A DNA stretch of 64,000 nucleotides from CAZRHH01 sp964599885 (GCA_964599885.1 CAZRHH010000005.1:26919-90918); one strand, 5' to 3'. Shown: positions 24,946 to 33,876, counted from the first letter of the stretch. Program-made: numbers and translations. The notes: generated from the letters alone by a model not told the origin.

Positions 24946-25748
24946 CGTTGCTCCGCCGCCGGCGCTCGCTCGGCCGCCTGCTCATCCACCGTCACCGTAT
25001 CGCCAACCGCGATGTCACCGATTCGCTCCACCGTCGCGTACATGCCGAAGTTCGCCTCCTTGGGCTGATCCGTCCGGTATGACGCGATGAGCTTCAACGA
25101 ATTCAGATCGTGCTCGCCGGTATCCGGATCGTGCGTCGTGATGACGCAGCGCGGGTCGCGCATCCGGACTCGCACCGCGACCGCATCGCCGATCCGCACC
25201 GATCGATCGATCCACTCGTCCTCGCCGTGCGCGCCGACGCCTGACAGATAGACGTTCGGCCGGAAGCGCCGCTCATCGACTCGCTCGCGCCCGGCGATCT
25301 CGGCGAACGCTGCGACCGACGCCGTCGAGCAGAGCGACACCGGAAAGCCGTCAAACGCCCCGCCGGCCTGCGCTGGCCGAACCAACCGCACGTCGGCGCC
25401 CACAAACGACGATAACGCCGCCGACCACGGCCCATCGATGGTCACCGCGTGCAAGTCGCGCTTGCCGAAGAACCGCGTCGTGACTTCCTTACCGTCCGCC
25501 GGAGTGGCGTCTGCGACGCTGCCGTCGGGGAAGCGCAGTGCAAGACGTTCCGGTTTGCCCAGATACTCCGCTTGAATCTGCACCAGCGCGCCGCACTCAC
25601 GCTGGGTATACAGCCGGTCGCGATCGTCGATCAGGAAGAAGCAGCGGTCGCCGTACAGTCCGCGCGTGCCGACGCGCGCACGCTCGACACGCTGCAGCGC
25701 CAGCGACTTCACGGGCGAGATGTAGAGCGCTTCTACGCGGATGGCCAT
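24942..25748 (-). CDS. MOSC-domain molybdenum-cofactor-binding protein
   Basis: The N-terminal MOSC_N beta-barrel begins IRVEALYISPVKSLALQ with GLYGDRCFFLID. The C-terminal MOSC domain has RRFRPNVYLSG, then RCVITTHDPDTGEHDLNSLK, with the conserved Cys (RDPRCVIT) that would hold the sulfurated cofactor. Proteins of this kind (YiiM/YcbX/mARC-like) reduce N-hydroxylated compounds or carry Moco sulfur. The start is ATG 25748 (MAIRVE); the longer ORF start at 25784 is rejected. It is upstream of, and coupled to, the DinB-like gene. Confidence 0.85.
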   Translation of the reverse strand: MAIRVEALYISPVKSLALQRVERARVGTRGLYGDRCFFLIDDRDRLYTQRECGALVQIQAEYLGKPERLALRFPDGSVADATPADGKEVTTRFFGKRDLHAVTIDGPWSAALSSFVGADVRLVRPAQAGGAFDGFPVSLCSTASVAAFAEIAGRERVDERRFRPNVYLSGVGAHGEDEWIDRSVRIGDAVAVRVRMRDPRCVITTHDPDTGEHDLNSLKLIASYRTDQPKEANFGMYATVERIGDIAVGDTVTVDEQAAERAPAAEQR

Positions 25749-25870
25749 AGATGGTCTCCCGTCAGCCGGCACGTGGTACGTCATGGTACGCGAGCTTGCG
25801 GCTACGCGCGTCGCGTGGGAGAGTTCGGCGCGGTACCACCCGCACTCAGCGCAAGACGGGAGGATCCAGC

Positions 25871-26716
25871 ATGGGCAAGCTCGACGGGAAAGTCGTCATC
25901 GTCACGGGCGCGAGCCGCGGCATCGGCGCGGAGATCGCGCGGCTGTTCGGCGCGGAAGGCGGGAAGGTGATCTGCGCGGCCCGCACGCTGAAGGAGGGCG
26001 AGCACCAGTACGAGGGTTCGCTCGAAACGACCGTCAACGGCATCCGCAACGCCGGCGGCGAGGCGACCACAGTCACCGTCGATATCTCCCTGCCCGAGGA
26101 TTGCGAGCGACTTGTCCAGTCAGCGCGGGACACCTACGGCCCTGCTGATGTCCTCATCAACAACGCGGCGCTCACCTACTTCGTGCCGGTGAAAGACTAC
26201 CCGCTTAACCGATGGATGCGTTCGTGGGCCGTGAACTTCCACGCACCGTTCCTTCTCACCAAGCTCGTGCTCGACGACATGACTTCGCGGCGCAGCGGCA
26301 GCATCGTCAACATCTCGTCGTCGGCGGCGATCGGTCCGGGGCGCGGCCCGTACGAAAACAACGTCTACCGCGGCTCGACGTGCTACGGCGCCGAGAAGGC
26401 CGCGCTCGAACGCTTCACGCAGGGCGTCGCCGCCGAAGTGTACGAGTACGGGGTCTCGGTCTCGTGCTTCTCGCCGTCGCAGGTGGTGCCGACACCCGGT
26501 ACCGTGCACCACCGCCTCGTCAGCGGCCTCGATGATCCGCGCGGCGAGCCGACGGAGATCATGGCCCGGGCGGCGCTGCTACTCGCGACGGAGCCCGTCG
26601 AGAAAGTGAGCGGCCGCGTCACATACAGCCAGCAGATCCTCAAAGAGTTCGGCTGGATCGATGACGCGCACGGCGTCGGCGTCGACGTCCCCGGCACCGG
26701 CTACAGCCAGATCTAG
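25871..26716 (+). CDS. Short-chain dehydrogenase/reductase
   Basis: This is a classical SDR with the cofactor loop VTGASRGIGAEIA, an NNAALTY (N-N-A-G-like) motif, the catalytic Ser in VNISSSAAIG and the Y-x-x-x-K site in YGAEKAALERF. Arg after the second glycine strand (C-A-A-R-T) points to NADP preference. The 281-residue length is slightly long, with an insertion GPYENNVYRGSTC before the active site. ATG 25871 follows GGGAGG. The C-terminal tail ends in Gly-rich VPGTGYSQI. The substrate is unknown. Confidence 0.88.
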   Translation: MGKLDGKVVIVTGASRGIGAEIARLFGAEGGKVICAARTLKEGEHQYEGSLETTVNGIRNAGGEATTVTVDISLPEDCERLVQSARDTYGPADVLINNAALTYFVPVKDYPLNRWMRSWAVNFHAPFLLTKLVLDDMTSRRSGSIVNISSSAAIGPGRGPYENNVYRGSTCYGAEKAALERFTQGVAAEVYEYGVSVSCFSPSQVVPTPGTVHHRLVSGLDDPRGEPTEIMARAALLLATEPVEKVSGRVTYSQQILKEFGWIDDAHGVGVDVPGTGYSQI

Positions 26717-26855
26717 CGCGCGAGTTGCCGCCGTAAACGAAGAGAACCGGCGCATCGCACCGGCCCTCGCGTCAAAAACCTCCGTGCCTGCCCTGAAAAT
26801 AGCCTCAGACCAAGACGCGAAGGGGCGGTTTAGGCATGATCTCCGAAACCAAGCT

Positions 26856-26883
26856 CCCCCTCTCCAAGAATTTGGAGAGGGGG
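26856..26883. terminator. 12-bp perfect hairpin between convergent genes
   Basis: CCCCCTCTCCAA and TTGGAGAGGGGG are separated by GAAT, followed by CCGGGGGGTGAGG. It lies between the SDR and MMPL genes, which converge, so it may terminate both. The same string type is a familiar dispersed repeat in other genomes, from memory. Confidence 0.55.
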
Positions 26884-26973
26884 CCGGGGGGTGAGGCCGC
26901 ACGTCGTGCAACGCACCAAATTTTCATCGGGAGAGGTGAGGCCCGCCTCAGGAATAACTCTGTGGTGAATCCG

Positions 26974-29208
26974 TTACGAGCGCGAGCCCTCCGGCAGCGC
27001 CCCCGGCGCCTCACGACGCGCGGCCGCGGCCTCCCGCTTCGCCTTCGACTCCACCTGGATCTCGGGCAACCATCGCAGCCACGACGGCAGATACCAGTTG
27101 CGATCGCCCAGCAACACCATGCTCGCTGGTACCAGCACCGACCGCACGATCGTCGCATCGATCACGACCGCCGCGCCAAGACCGAAACCCATCTGCTGAA
27201 ACGCCGACATCTCGCCCATCGCGAAGCCTGCGAACACGGCCACCATGATCAGCGCCGCCCCGGTGATAATGCTCGCCGTCGACCGCACGCCGAACGCGAT
27301 CGCGTCGCGGTTATCGCCCGTCTCGTCGAAGCGCTCGCGGATCCGGCTCAGCAGGAACACGTGATAGTCCATCGATAGCCCGAACAGTACCGCGAACAGA
27401 AACAGCGGTACCCACGCCTCAATGCGGTCGACCGCACGGAACCCGAGCAACTCGTTGCCGACACCGTGCTGGAATACCAGCACCAGTAGCCCGTACGCCG
27501 CGCCGACCGACAGGAGGTTCATGATCATCGCCTTGACGGGCACGACGATCGACCGGAACACCACGAGCAGCACGAGGAAGCTCATGCCCAGCACGAAAGC
27601 AAACACGATCGGTGTGTACTGGTTGATCAGCGCGAAGTAGTCCTCCGTGCCCGCAGTGTCGCCCGTCACGAGCACTTCCGCGTCAACACCGGCGAACGCC
27701 GCCGGAATATAGTCGTCGCGAAGCTGCGCGATCGCGTCGTGCGCCGCGTCAGACTCCGGATCGCCCTGCACGGTGACGGACAGCAGCGCGAGATCGTTGC
27801 CTTCGCTCGTCTCGGTCGTCACGTCGCCGAAGCGTGCGTCTCCGGCCAGCGCCGACCGCAACTCGTCGATACCCGCTTGCACCGCCGGCACTGCCACATC
27901 GTCCGCCGCGACGACGATCTCCGCCGGTTCGATCACGCCGCCCGAGAACTTGTCTTCGAGAATGGCGAAGGCCTGAAACGCCTCGGTGTCGGACGGCAGC
28001 GTGCTGACGCCGGCGAACCCCAGTTCAATCGTGAAGTACGGCAGCGACGCCCCGACGAGCAGCGCAACCGCCGCCATCACGCTGATAGCTGGGTGGCGCA
28101 TCACGATGTGCGCGATCGCCGACCAGAATCCGCCATCCTCGCTCGCGTTCTTCTTCCGGCCGACGAGCGGCAGCGTCAGCCAATTGACCCGATCGCCCAG
28201 CAACTGCAGTACCGCCGGCAGCAATGTCAGCGCCGCCAGAATCGCCACCACCACGACGATGATCGCGCCGGCGGCCAGGCTCCGGAAGATCGAGTCCGGC
28301 ACGATCAGCAACCCCGCCAGCGCGACGATGACGGTGACGCCCGAAAACAGCACGGCGCGGTTCGCGGTCCCGCCGGCGATCGCGATCGCGTCGGCGGTAC
28401 TTGCGCCGAGTCGCCGTTCTTCGCGCACGCGTTCGACAATGAACAACGTGTAGTCGATGCCGACGGCCAGCCCCATCATCGTGATCATGTTGACGACGAA
28501 GATGGACAGTTCGAACTGCATCCCCACCACTGCCGTCACGCCCACCCCGATGACAATCGACAGCAGCGCCATAATGATCGGTATACCGGCCGCTACGAGC
28601 GCGCCAAAGACCACCGCCAGGATGATCAGCGCCACAGGTAGGCCGAAGATCTCCGCGGTCTGCAGGTCAGCTTCCGAGATCTCCGTGAAAGTCAGACCAA
28701 TGCTACCTTCGCCTACGGCCACGACAGTGAAACCCACGTTGTCGCGCTCGTTGAGGCGATCGCGGAGCACTTCAGCGCTCTCCTCCTCGTCTCCGAGAAC
28801 GCCGACGGGAATCAGCATCGTCGTGCGGTCGTCCGATACCAGCGACGCTTCGTCTGTCTCGTAGAAGCTGATCACATCGCCGATCGCGCTGGCGTCGAGG
28901 CTGCGGATATCGCCGACGAGCGCATCGACGAACGCGCGATACGCTGCGTCGTCCGCCGTCAGCGTGTCCGACTGCACGATCACCTGCTCCGTCGGAAGCT
29001 GCGGTTCGCGTAGTCTCTCTTCGATGAGACGATCCGCCTTGTCGGACTCGAATTCGACCGCTGTACTCTGATCGGTTGTCAGCACGTCGCCGACACCCAT
29101 GGCCAGGAAGCCACCAGCAACGAGCAGCACGATCCATGCTCCGACCGTCAGCCACGGCCTGCGCGCGCTGACCCGTGCGAGACGCTCAGTCGACAAAAAC
29201 GAAAACAT
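26974..29208 (-). CDS. MMPL/RND-family transporter
   Basis: This 744-residue protein has the MMPL layout: one N-terminal helix, a ~150-residue outer domain, six helices, a second outer domain and six helices. Motifs include GLAVGIDYTLFIVERVREER in the first half and GLSMDYHVFLLSRIRERFDE in the second, the paired G-x-x-x-D-Y region that carries the proton-relay Asp. MMPL proteins export lipids or hydrophobic compounds. It lies downstream of a TetR regulator and a small ORF with overlapping ends, so induction by ligand release is likely. The C-terminus is cytoplasmic and charged. Confidence 0.9.
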   Translation of the reverse strand: MFSFLSTERLARVSARRPWLTVGAWIVLLVAGGFLAMGVGDVLTTDQSTAVEFESDKADRLIEERLREPQLPTEQVIVQSDTLTADDAAYRAFVDALVGDIRSLDASAIGDVISFYETDEASLVSDDRTTMLIPVGVLGDEEESAEVLRDRLNERDNVGFTVVAVGEGSIGLTFTEISEADLQTAEIFGLPVALIILAVVFGALVAAGIPIIMALLSIVIGVGVTAVVGMQFELSIFVVNMITMMGLAVGIDYTLFIVERVREERRLGASTADAIAIAGGTANRAVLFSGVTVIVALAGLLIVPDSIFRSLAAGAIIVVVVAILAALTLLPAVLQLLGDRVNWLTLPLVGRKKNASEDGGFWSAIAHIVMRHPAISVMAAVALLVGASLPYFTIELGFAGVSTLPSDTEAFQAFAILEDKFSGGVIEPAEIVVAADDVAVPAVQAGIDELRSALAGDARFGDVTTETSEGNDLALLSVTVQGDPESDAAHDAIAQLRDDYIPAAFAGVDAEVLVTGDTAGTEDYFALINQYTPIVFAFVLGMSFLVLLVVFRSIVVPVKAMIMNLLSVGAAYGLLVLVFQHGVGNELLGFRAVDRIEAWVPLFLFAVLFGLSMDYHVFLLSRIRERFDETGDNRDAIAFGVRSTASIITGAALIMVAVFAGFAMGEMSAFQQMGFGLGAAVVIDATIVRSVLVPASMVLLGDRNWYLPSWLRWLPEIQVESKAKREAAAARREAPGALPEGSRS

Positions 29209-29371
29209 CGCCGGATTCCTCCAATGCCTGGCCAGCCCCTAACCGTCTCCCGATCCCGCGGCAACTCCTCCGTACCCAACTGACCTCCGACGACTGCCGC
29301 GCATGCCGCAGCCCGCGCTCGCGCTCGAGCGCGTACGTCCGTGCCATCATCTCCAGATCGAAGTTCATCAT
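29186..29371 (-). CDS. Small Arg/Glu-rich ORF coupled between TetR and MMPL genes
   Basis: This 61-residue protein starts MMNFDLEMMARTYALERERG. Its ATG overlaps the TGA of the TetR gene (ATGA at 29371-29368) and its 3' end overlaps the MMPL start by 23 bases. That double overlap argues for translation. The N-terminal ~25 residues form an amphipathic Arg/Glu helix; the rest is unremarkable. It resembles in style the 49394-49591 ORF (also M-x-x-[DE]-L with E-R at positions ~14-16). Function unknown; it could be a translational coupler or a small partner of the transporter. Confidence 0.5.
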   Translation of the reverse strand: MMNFDLEMMARTYALERERGLRHARQSSEVSWVRRSCRGIGRRLGAGQALEESGDVFVFVD

Positions 29372-29997
29372 CGTGCGTCATCCTCGCCGTCCCCACGCGT
29401 CCAGAACATGCCGCCCATCATCGCTTTGAGTACCGCCACGTAACGCTGAACGTCCACCTTGTGCCCGCTGGCCATCTGGATCACCAGGCCGTCGAGCGAC
29501 GCGACCATCAGCCGTGCCACCGACTCCGCGTCGAGCCGCTTGTTGATGTCGCCGGCCTGTTGAGCGCTGCGGATGATCTCCGCGAACGGCCCGACTAACC
29601 CGTCGTAGCTGCGGCTCAGCGTCTCGCGGATCTTCGGATTGCGGGGCGCCTCCGACCACAGTTCGATGTCGACGCATTGACAGGCGTGCGCGTCCGGCGC
29701 GTCGAGCTGGCTGAAAAACGCATCCGCCAATTCGCCCAGCACGACGAGCGTGTCGCCCTTGCCGCGAATGCTGGCAATCACCTCGTCGCGACGGTCGAAG
29801 CTTTCCTCGCTCATCGCGCCGACGATGTCTTCCTTGCTAGGGAAGTAGCGGTAGATCGCGCCCGCGCTGATGCCCGCTTCCGTCGCGATGTCCTGGACCG
29901 TCGCTCGGGCAAAGCCCTTCTGCGCGAAGACCTTGCTCGCCGCATCCTTGATGTCCTCGGTGCGGGCGTCGATGTGCGCCTGGGTTACCTTCGTCAT
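29368..29997 (-). CDS. TetR-family transcriptional repressor
   Basis: The N-terminal helix-turn-helix is diagnostic: DAASKVFAQKGFARATVQDI, then AGISAGAIYRYFPSKEDI. The C-terminal ligand domain (~150 residues) includes an acidic start (MSEESFDRRDEV) and the end VLKAMMGGMFW. ATG 29997 follows AAGGAG; the longer ORF start at 30036 lies inside the operator and is rejected. It sits upstream of, and coupled to, the small ORF and MMPL transporter, whose expression it probably controls together with its own. Confidence 0.9.
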   Translation of the reverse strand: MTKVTQAHIDARTEDIKDAASKVFAQKGFARATVQDIATEAGISAGAIYRYFPSKEDIVGAMSEESFDRRDEVIASIRGKGDTLVVLGELADAFFSQLDAPDAHACQCVDIELWSEAPRNPKIRETLSRSYDGLVGPFAEIIRSAQQAGDINKRLDAESVARLMVASLDGLVIQMASGHKVDVQRYVAVLKAMMGGMFWTRGDGEDDAR

Positions 29998-30021
29998 GCA
30001 GCGACCTCTCCTTCCCATGTT

Positions 30022-30050
30022 TGAATGAACCATCATTCACTTGAATGAAC
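30022..30050. promoter_or_regulatory. TetR-type operator
   Basis: TGAATGA-ACCA-TCATTCA is a perfect 7-bp dyad (30022-30039), followed by a further half-site TTGAATGAAC (30041-30050). It lies 25 bases upstream of the TetR start, as expected for autorepression. Confidence 0.75.
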
Positions 30051-30239
30051 AGTACGTCAGTACATCGACCGAAGTCAAGAGTCTTCGTGTTAAGGTCACG
30101 ATAAGGCCCGGTCGGCAGCGGCTGATAGGATGCCGAGAATGCGGATATCGCAGCTCGTTAGGACAAGCCGCACCCGCTAGAGGCGGCCAGATCTCTGCGC
30201 ACTGAAAACTCGAGCGTGACAGGGGGCGTCGCACGACGC

Positions 30240-30446
30240 TTACCAGCGCACGCCGTTCTCCCGCAGCACGTCTCGCCAGAAGTACCAGCCCACAAGCAGG
30301 CCGCCGTTGCCGACCGCGGCCGCAACTAGCACGAGCGCAGCCACGCTTGCCAGGCTGCGGTCACTGATCAGCGTGGCACCGACGCCGAGCAGCGCCACAT
30401 AGATCGTCAACCCAAGGACGATGAACCGCAGCCGCGGCGGCTTCAC
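30240..30446 (-). CDS. Small two-helix membrane protein
   Basis: This 68-residue protein has two hydrophobic segments (FIVLGLTIYVALLGVGATL and a second with A-A-L-V-L-V-A-A-A-V-G) and a polar end RDVLRENGVRW. The Arg/Pro-rich start MKPPRLR favours cytoplasmic N-terminus. It follows the acetyltransferase stop by seven bases on the same strand. No family was recognised. Confidence 0.55.
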   Translation of the reverse strand: MKPPRLRFIVLGLTIYVALLGVGATLISDRSLASVAALVLVAAAVGNGGLLVGWYFWRDVLRENGVRW

Positions 30447-30453
30447 AAAACGC

Positions 30454-31707
30454 CTAGAACTGGTCGGGGCAGTGCGGCGCGTACGCCGTGCGCCACATAT
30501 CGTCCAGCATCGCCAAGGGTGCGTCCGGCGCCGCCTCGGCGCGCCCGTAGCGGACCGCCCGCGACGGCGACACCTGCCCGAAGAGCAACTGCGCCAGCGC
30601 CGACACGTCGAGCGTCAACTGCGGCGTGTCGGTCGTGCGCGCGATCGTCGCGCCACCCTCGCCCGCATCGAGCGCCCAGCGGCCCTCGTTCCAGGGGCAC
30701 ATCTCGTCACGGATCTCGAACACGGCCCGCCCCTCGCCGTAGGGACGCAGAGGCAACGCCCGCTCGACATCGATCACGCGCCCCAGCAGCCAGTCACCGC
30801 GGGTCGCGTGCAGTTCGCTCGGGTCGAGCATCACGTCGAACGCCGGATCATCCGTAGGCGCCGCACGAAGAATGGTCACGGTAAGATCGAAGTTCTTCAG
30901 AAACTCCCACGTCGCCCGGTATGCCGAGGGCTTCAGCCAGACGTGGTCGCGCATGAACACGCGCTGCCCGTTGCCGCCCGTATCGTTCAGGTTGACCGGG
31001 TGTCCGTACCACTTCGCAGCGTACGTGACGTACCCCTGTGGCGTGCCGTTCTCCTCGTAGATGGCGATCAGGCTCGGTCCGGCATCGCCCGGCCCGACAT
31101 CGTTCCGCGCGCCCAGCACCTGGGATTCCCAGATCACCGGCGCACGGTGCAGGTATCCGTTGCGCTCCCGCGCGAAGTCGCGATACATCGACTGCAGCAA
31201 CGGCAGCTCGTCCCTCGAACCCTCGCGCCACGTGCCGGTCGGCTTCGGGACCGAGGGCGCGAAGTTCACCATTTTCGGATCGATGGCGTAGATGTAACGC
31301 GAAGAGCACACAGCATACCCGTACCGCTGATAAATGGCCGCAATCGACGCCAGCAGCACGGCGATCGGCTCCATCCGCTGCTCGTACCGCCGCTTGAAAT
31401 CCGTCTCCATGATCTGCCGCAGATGACCCCGCCGCCGGAACTGCGGCAGCGTCCCAACGACGGTGACGCCCGCGGCCGGCGCCTTGCCGCCGTTTAGCCG
31501 CATTACGAACGGGAACGCCCCATACGTCGTCGCGAGCTCACCGTCCTCGAAGGCGCATAACGTCCATTCCGGCGCGATGCGGAAGTCGGCGTCGACGGGC
31601 GGAGCATCGGCCCGCCGCGGTCCCGTGTAGTTACCGAAGACGATCGAAGGCACGCGGTAGAACGCGTCTTTCTCCTCTTCGCGATACGGACGTATTTCGA
31701 GCGCCAT
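30454..31707 (-). CDS. Eis-type N-acetyltransferase
   Basis: This 417-residue protein matches the three-domain Eis family: two GNAT-like domains and a sterol-carrier-like C-terminal domain. The acetyl-CoA loop is VTVVGTLPQFRRRGHLRQIM. The acid-Tyr region is AIYQRYGYAVCS. The chain ends at Phe (C-P-D-Q-F), as in Eis, where the C-terminal carboxylate acts as base. Family members acetylate amines of aminoglycosides or peptides; the natural target here is unknown. ATG 31707 has GAGGGAG nearby and a TACAAT -10 candidate 27 bases upstream. Confidence 0.85.
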   Translation of the reverse strand: MALEIRPYREEEKDAFYRVPSIVFGNYTGPRRADAPPVDADFRIAPEWTLCAFEDGELATTYGAFPFVMRLNGGKAPAAGVTVVGTLPQFRRRGHLRQIMETDFKRRYEQRMEPIAVLLASIAAIYQRYGYAVCSSRYIYAIDPKMVNFAPSVPKPTGTWREGSRDELPLLQSMYRDFARERNGYLHRAPVIWESQVLGARNDVGPGDAGPSLIAIYEENGTPQGYVTYAAKWYGHPVNLNDTGGNGQRVFMRDHVWLKPSAYRATWEFLKNFDLTVTILRAAPTDDPAFDVMLDPSELHATRGDWLLGRVIDVERALPLRPYGEGRAVFEIRDEMCPWNEGRWALDAGEGGATIARTTDTPQLTLDVSALAQLLFGQVSPSRAVRYGRAEAAPDAPLAMLDDMWRTAYAPHCPDQF

Positions 31708-31763
31708 TCATCTCCCTCGAACAACAGCCGCGCGATTGTACCAACCACCGGCGCAGCGAGCGA

Positions 31764-32642
31764 TCATGCCGGCGGTTCGCGCTCGTTCCTTCGTTGGACT
31801 GCCTGCTCGCGCAGCCAGCGGATCATCGGCGACGGCTCCAGCGGATGCCAGGCCTTCTTCCAGTGGTCGAAATCGCCCGCCCACGGCTCATCGAAATCGA
31901 CCGCCACGGGCCCGGGTGGCTGCGCCGACACGAGCACGTCGAGCGCCGCTCGCACCACACGCGTCTGCAGTGCGGCGTCGTGCGCCATACCCAGCGTATG
32001 CCCGAACGGAAACTCAACTCCAAGCGTGCGCGGAGCGCCAAGCCGCTCTCCCCACACCGGCATCATGTTCACGACGACGGTGCTGAGGCCGGCTGCCTCG
32101 AAGGATCGTGCCAGCGCATTCACGGCGCGGCTGCAGTCTGGTCAAACGGGTGTCAGTAGGACTCCGTCGACGCCGGCGGCAAGCATGCGGGCGGCCACCT
32201 CCGGTGCGTACCGCTGCGTCCACTCCGCCGTGTCCGGCTGATAGCCCATGAACGAGTAGTTCTCGTCGGCGAGCGCGCCGATCACGCCCTGCGCTTCGAG
32301 CTCCAGCATCCGGTGCACGGGCAGCGCGACGTTCACATCAGCGGCGATGTCCTCGTTATTGATGTGGAGATGCCCGGTCTGAACTTGCTCCTGTTTCAGC
32401 GAACGTGGCAACGTCCGGTACGTCGGGTCGCCCCAGTCCGGATGCTCCTGCTCGCGCTCGTAGTCAAACGGCGGCTCGGCGCCCCGAACGTTGATTCCTG
32501 CGGTCGTCGCCAGCGCGATCTTCGCTTCGGCAAGCGGCTTCGCAAGCGGAGTCCACGGCACAGCATCGGGAGGCGGGACCACCATATTCGCGTAGTACCC
32601 CTTCATCGACGGGGGTAGCCACTTGTAACTATCGACGGCCAT
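31764..32642 (-). CDS. GrdB/PrdB-family reductase protein, predicted selenoprotein (in-frame UGA)
   Basis: Two ORFs, 32642-32142 and 32123-31764, lie in the same frame and are separated by one UGA at 32144-32142. Read through, they give 292 residues with Sec167 in D-G-V-L-L-T-P-V-U-P-D-C, a Sec-x-x-Cys pair. The protein follows the glycine/sarcosine/betaine/D-proline reductase B-subunit family: PWTPLAKPL, then IALATTAGINVRG, DPTYRTLPRS, HLHINNEDIAADVNVALPVH, IGALADENYSFMGY, and after the UGA AVNALARSFEAAG and FPFGHTLG. Homologues lacking Sec have Cys at this place (P-V-C-P-x-C, from memory). A SECIS-like hairpin starts 10 bases after the UGA. A nonsense mutation is the alternative. SelA/B/C are not in the window. 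Confidence 0.75.
32110..32144 (-). promoter_or_regulatory. Candidate bacterial SECIS hairpin with its UGA codon
   Basis: After UGA and a 10-base spacer, GCC-GCGC (32131-32125) pairs with GCGC-(U)-GGC (32117-32110) around the loop CGUGAAU. The 3' side has one bulged U. The loop begins 18 bases after the UGA, inside the 16-37 window described for bacterial SECIS elements, and contains GU, as in E. coli fdhF. Confidence 0.6.
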
Positions 32643-32665
32643 ACATCGTCTCCCCTCGCACCGCG

Positions 32666-32980
32666 CTACCCAAGCTTCACCGCCGTCCCCGAAACGGTCA
32701 CCATCAGCATCGAACCGCCGACCGTCTCGTAGTCGATATCGACGCCCAGGATCGCGTCAGCTCCCAGCGCCAGCGCGGCGTCCGTCATCTCGCCCATCGC
32801 TTCGTCGCGCCCGCGGCGCAGTTCCTTCTCGTAGCCCGTCGCGCGACCGCCCGTGATGTTCCGAAACTGCGCGCCGATATCGCGAAAGATGTTCGCGCCG
32901 AGAATCGTCTCGCCAGCGACCACCGCCAGATACTGGCTCACCGGCCGGCCCTCGATGATCGTCGTCGTCGTGATGATCAC
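32666..32980 (-). CDS. YbjQ/UPF0145 family protein
   Basis: This 104-residue protein matches the UPF0145 pattern: I-I-T-T-T-T-I-I-E-G-R-P-V, VVAGETILGANIFRDIGAQF, and ALGADAILGVDIDYETVG. Members form pentameric beta-rich rings; their role is unknown. GTG 32980 (V-I-I-T-T-T-T) follows GGAGGG at a 7-base spacing and is preferred over the longer ORF start at 33022, which adds an unconserved Cys-containing tail. Confidence 0.85.
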   Translation of the reverse strand: MIITTTTIIEGRPVSQYLAVVAGETILGANIFRDIGAQFRNITGGRATGYEKELRRGRDEAMGEMTDAALALGADAILGVDIDYETVGGSMLMVTVSGTAVKLG

Positions 32981-33120
32981 GTATTCACCCTCCCTAGCGC
33001 ATCCGCGCGCCGTACAGATCATCCGATGCAGCAGCCGCTGTGTCCAGCACGGAGCATTCTCCGAGGCGATGAGACGTCGCCCCGCGCGACAGGACCACGA
33101 CCAGCAGCCCGGTTACCAAC

Positions 33121-33561
33121 TCAAAACAACCGCCGCGCGACGCCGGCCCGATATTCGAGGATCTGTCGCAGCTGCCGCCGCACGACCAGAGCGTGCGCAA
33201 CGACCCCGACCGCGCCTAGCGGAAGGGCGTACTCGATCCGATCCGTCATCAGCGTGTCGCCGCCGATCGGCCTGAACGCATGCACGTGCGACCAGTACGC
33301 GCACGGCCCGCGCAGCTACACGTCGGCGAAGCGTGCGTCGTGTTCGTACTCCGTGATGCGCGTTGTCCAGCTAAGCGGCACGCCGAGCCACCGGATCGTG
33401 TAGTCGATCTCACAGCCAGCGAACATTCGGTCTTGAGGCGAGCGTTTCACGCTCAACCGGAGCCGCGGCGGCGTGATCGCAGGGAGGTTGCGCGGGTCGG
33501 AGAAATATGCGAACGTACGTTCGAGAGGTGCCCCGGCGAGCTGAGCCCGCTCGATCACCAT
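33121..33561 (-). pseudogene. SRPBCC-family gene interrupted by an amber codon
   Basis: This START/Bet v 1-like (SRPBCC) protein is of the kind often encoded as a ~150-residue unit. It begins MVIERAQLAGAPLERTFAYF and runs to D-A-R-F-A-D-V, where TAG (33318-33316) stops it. Beyond, the same frame continues L-R-G-P-C-A-Y-W-S-H-V-H-A-F, then GGDTLMTDRIEYALPLG and LRQILEYRAG to TGA 33123-33121. The motif F-x-D-x-Q-x-x-G-P-Y of intact relatives has Gln where the TAG is, so CAG to TAG is the simplest change. The 147-codon total equals the family length. A sequencing error is possible. Confidence 0.75.
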
Positions 33562-33876
33562 CGCTGGCTCACCTCCGACGGATCCGTCCGCCGATAGAAC
33601 TAAGTGATGCTCCGGGACCGCCCTGATTCGCGTATCTCGTCCGAGTTGACAACGCCGTCGCGAAATTTTCCCCGCCGGACATAATTCATGCTCCTGGGAG
33701 CCGGTTTAGGCATTCCCGACAACAACGGTCGATGTAAGATAGGGCCAGCACACCCCCCACACCCGCTCGGCCGTTGGCCCGGTGCGGGCATGGCCAAACG
33801 GAGTCCATTCTCCGACTATCTCTATACAGCAGCATTGAGGATTTGCGCGTGATTCCCTGTCCGATCCGAGGGTGTC
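33562..33876. other. Intergenic stretch upstream of the SprT-like gene
   Basis: No gene was recognised. It contains TTGACA at 33653 without a well-spaced -10, a GC-rich dyad around 33770 and TATACA near 33825, about 50 bases before the SprT-like start. The promoter cannot be fixed by eye. Confidence 0.35.

Noticed and set aside
26856..26900. Insertion sequence end
   Set aside because: The inverted repeat is a single short hairpin with no transposase on either side.
33316..33318. TAG as a pyrrolysine codon
   Set aside because: The residue in relatives is Gln, one base from TAG; nothing in the window points to pyrrolysine genes.
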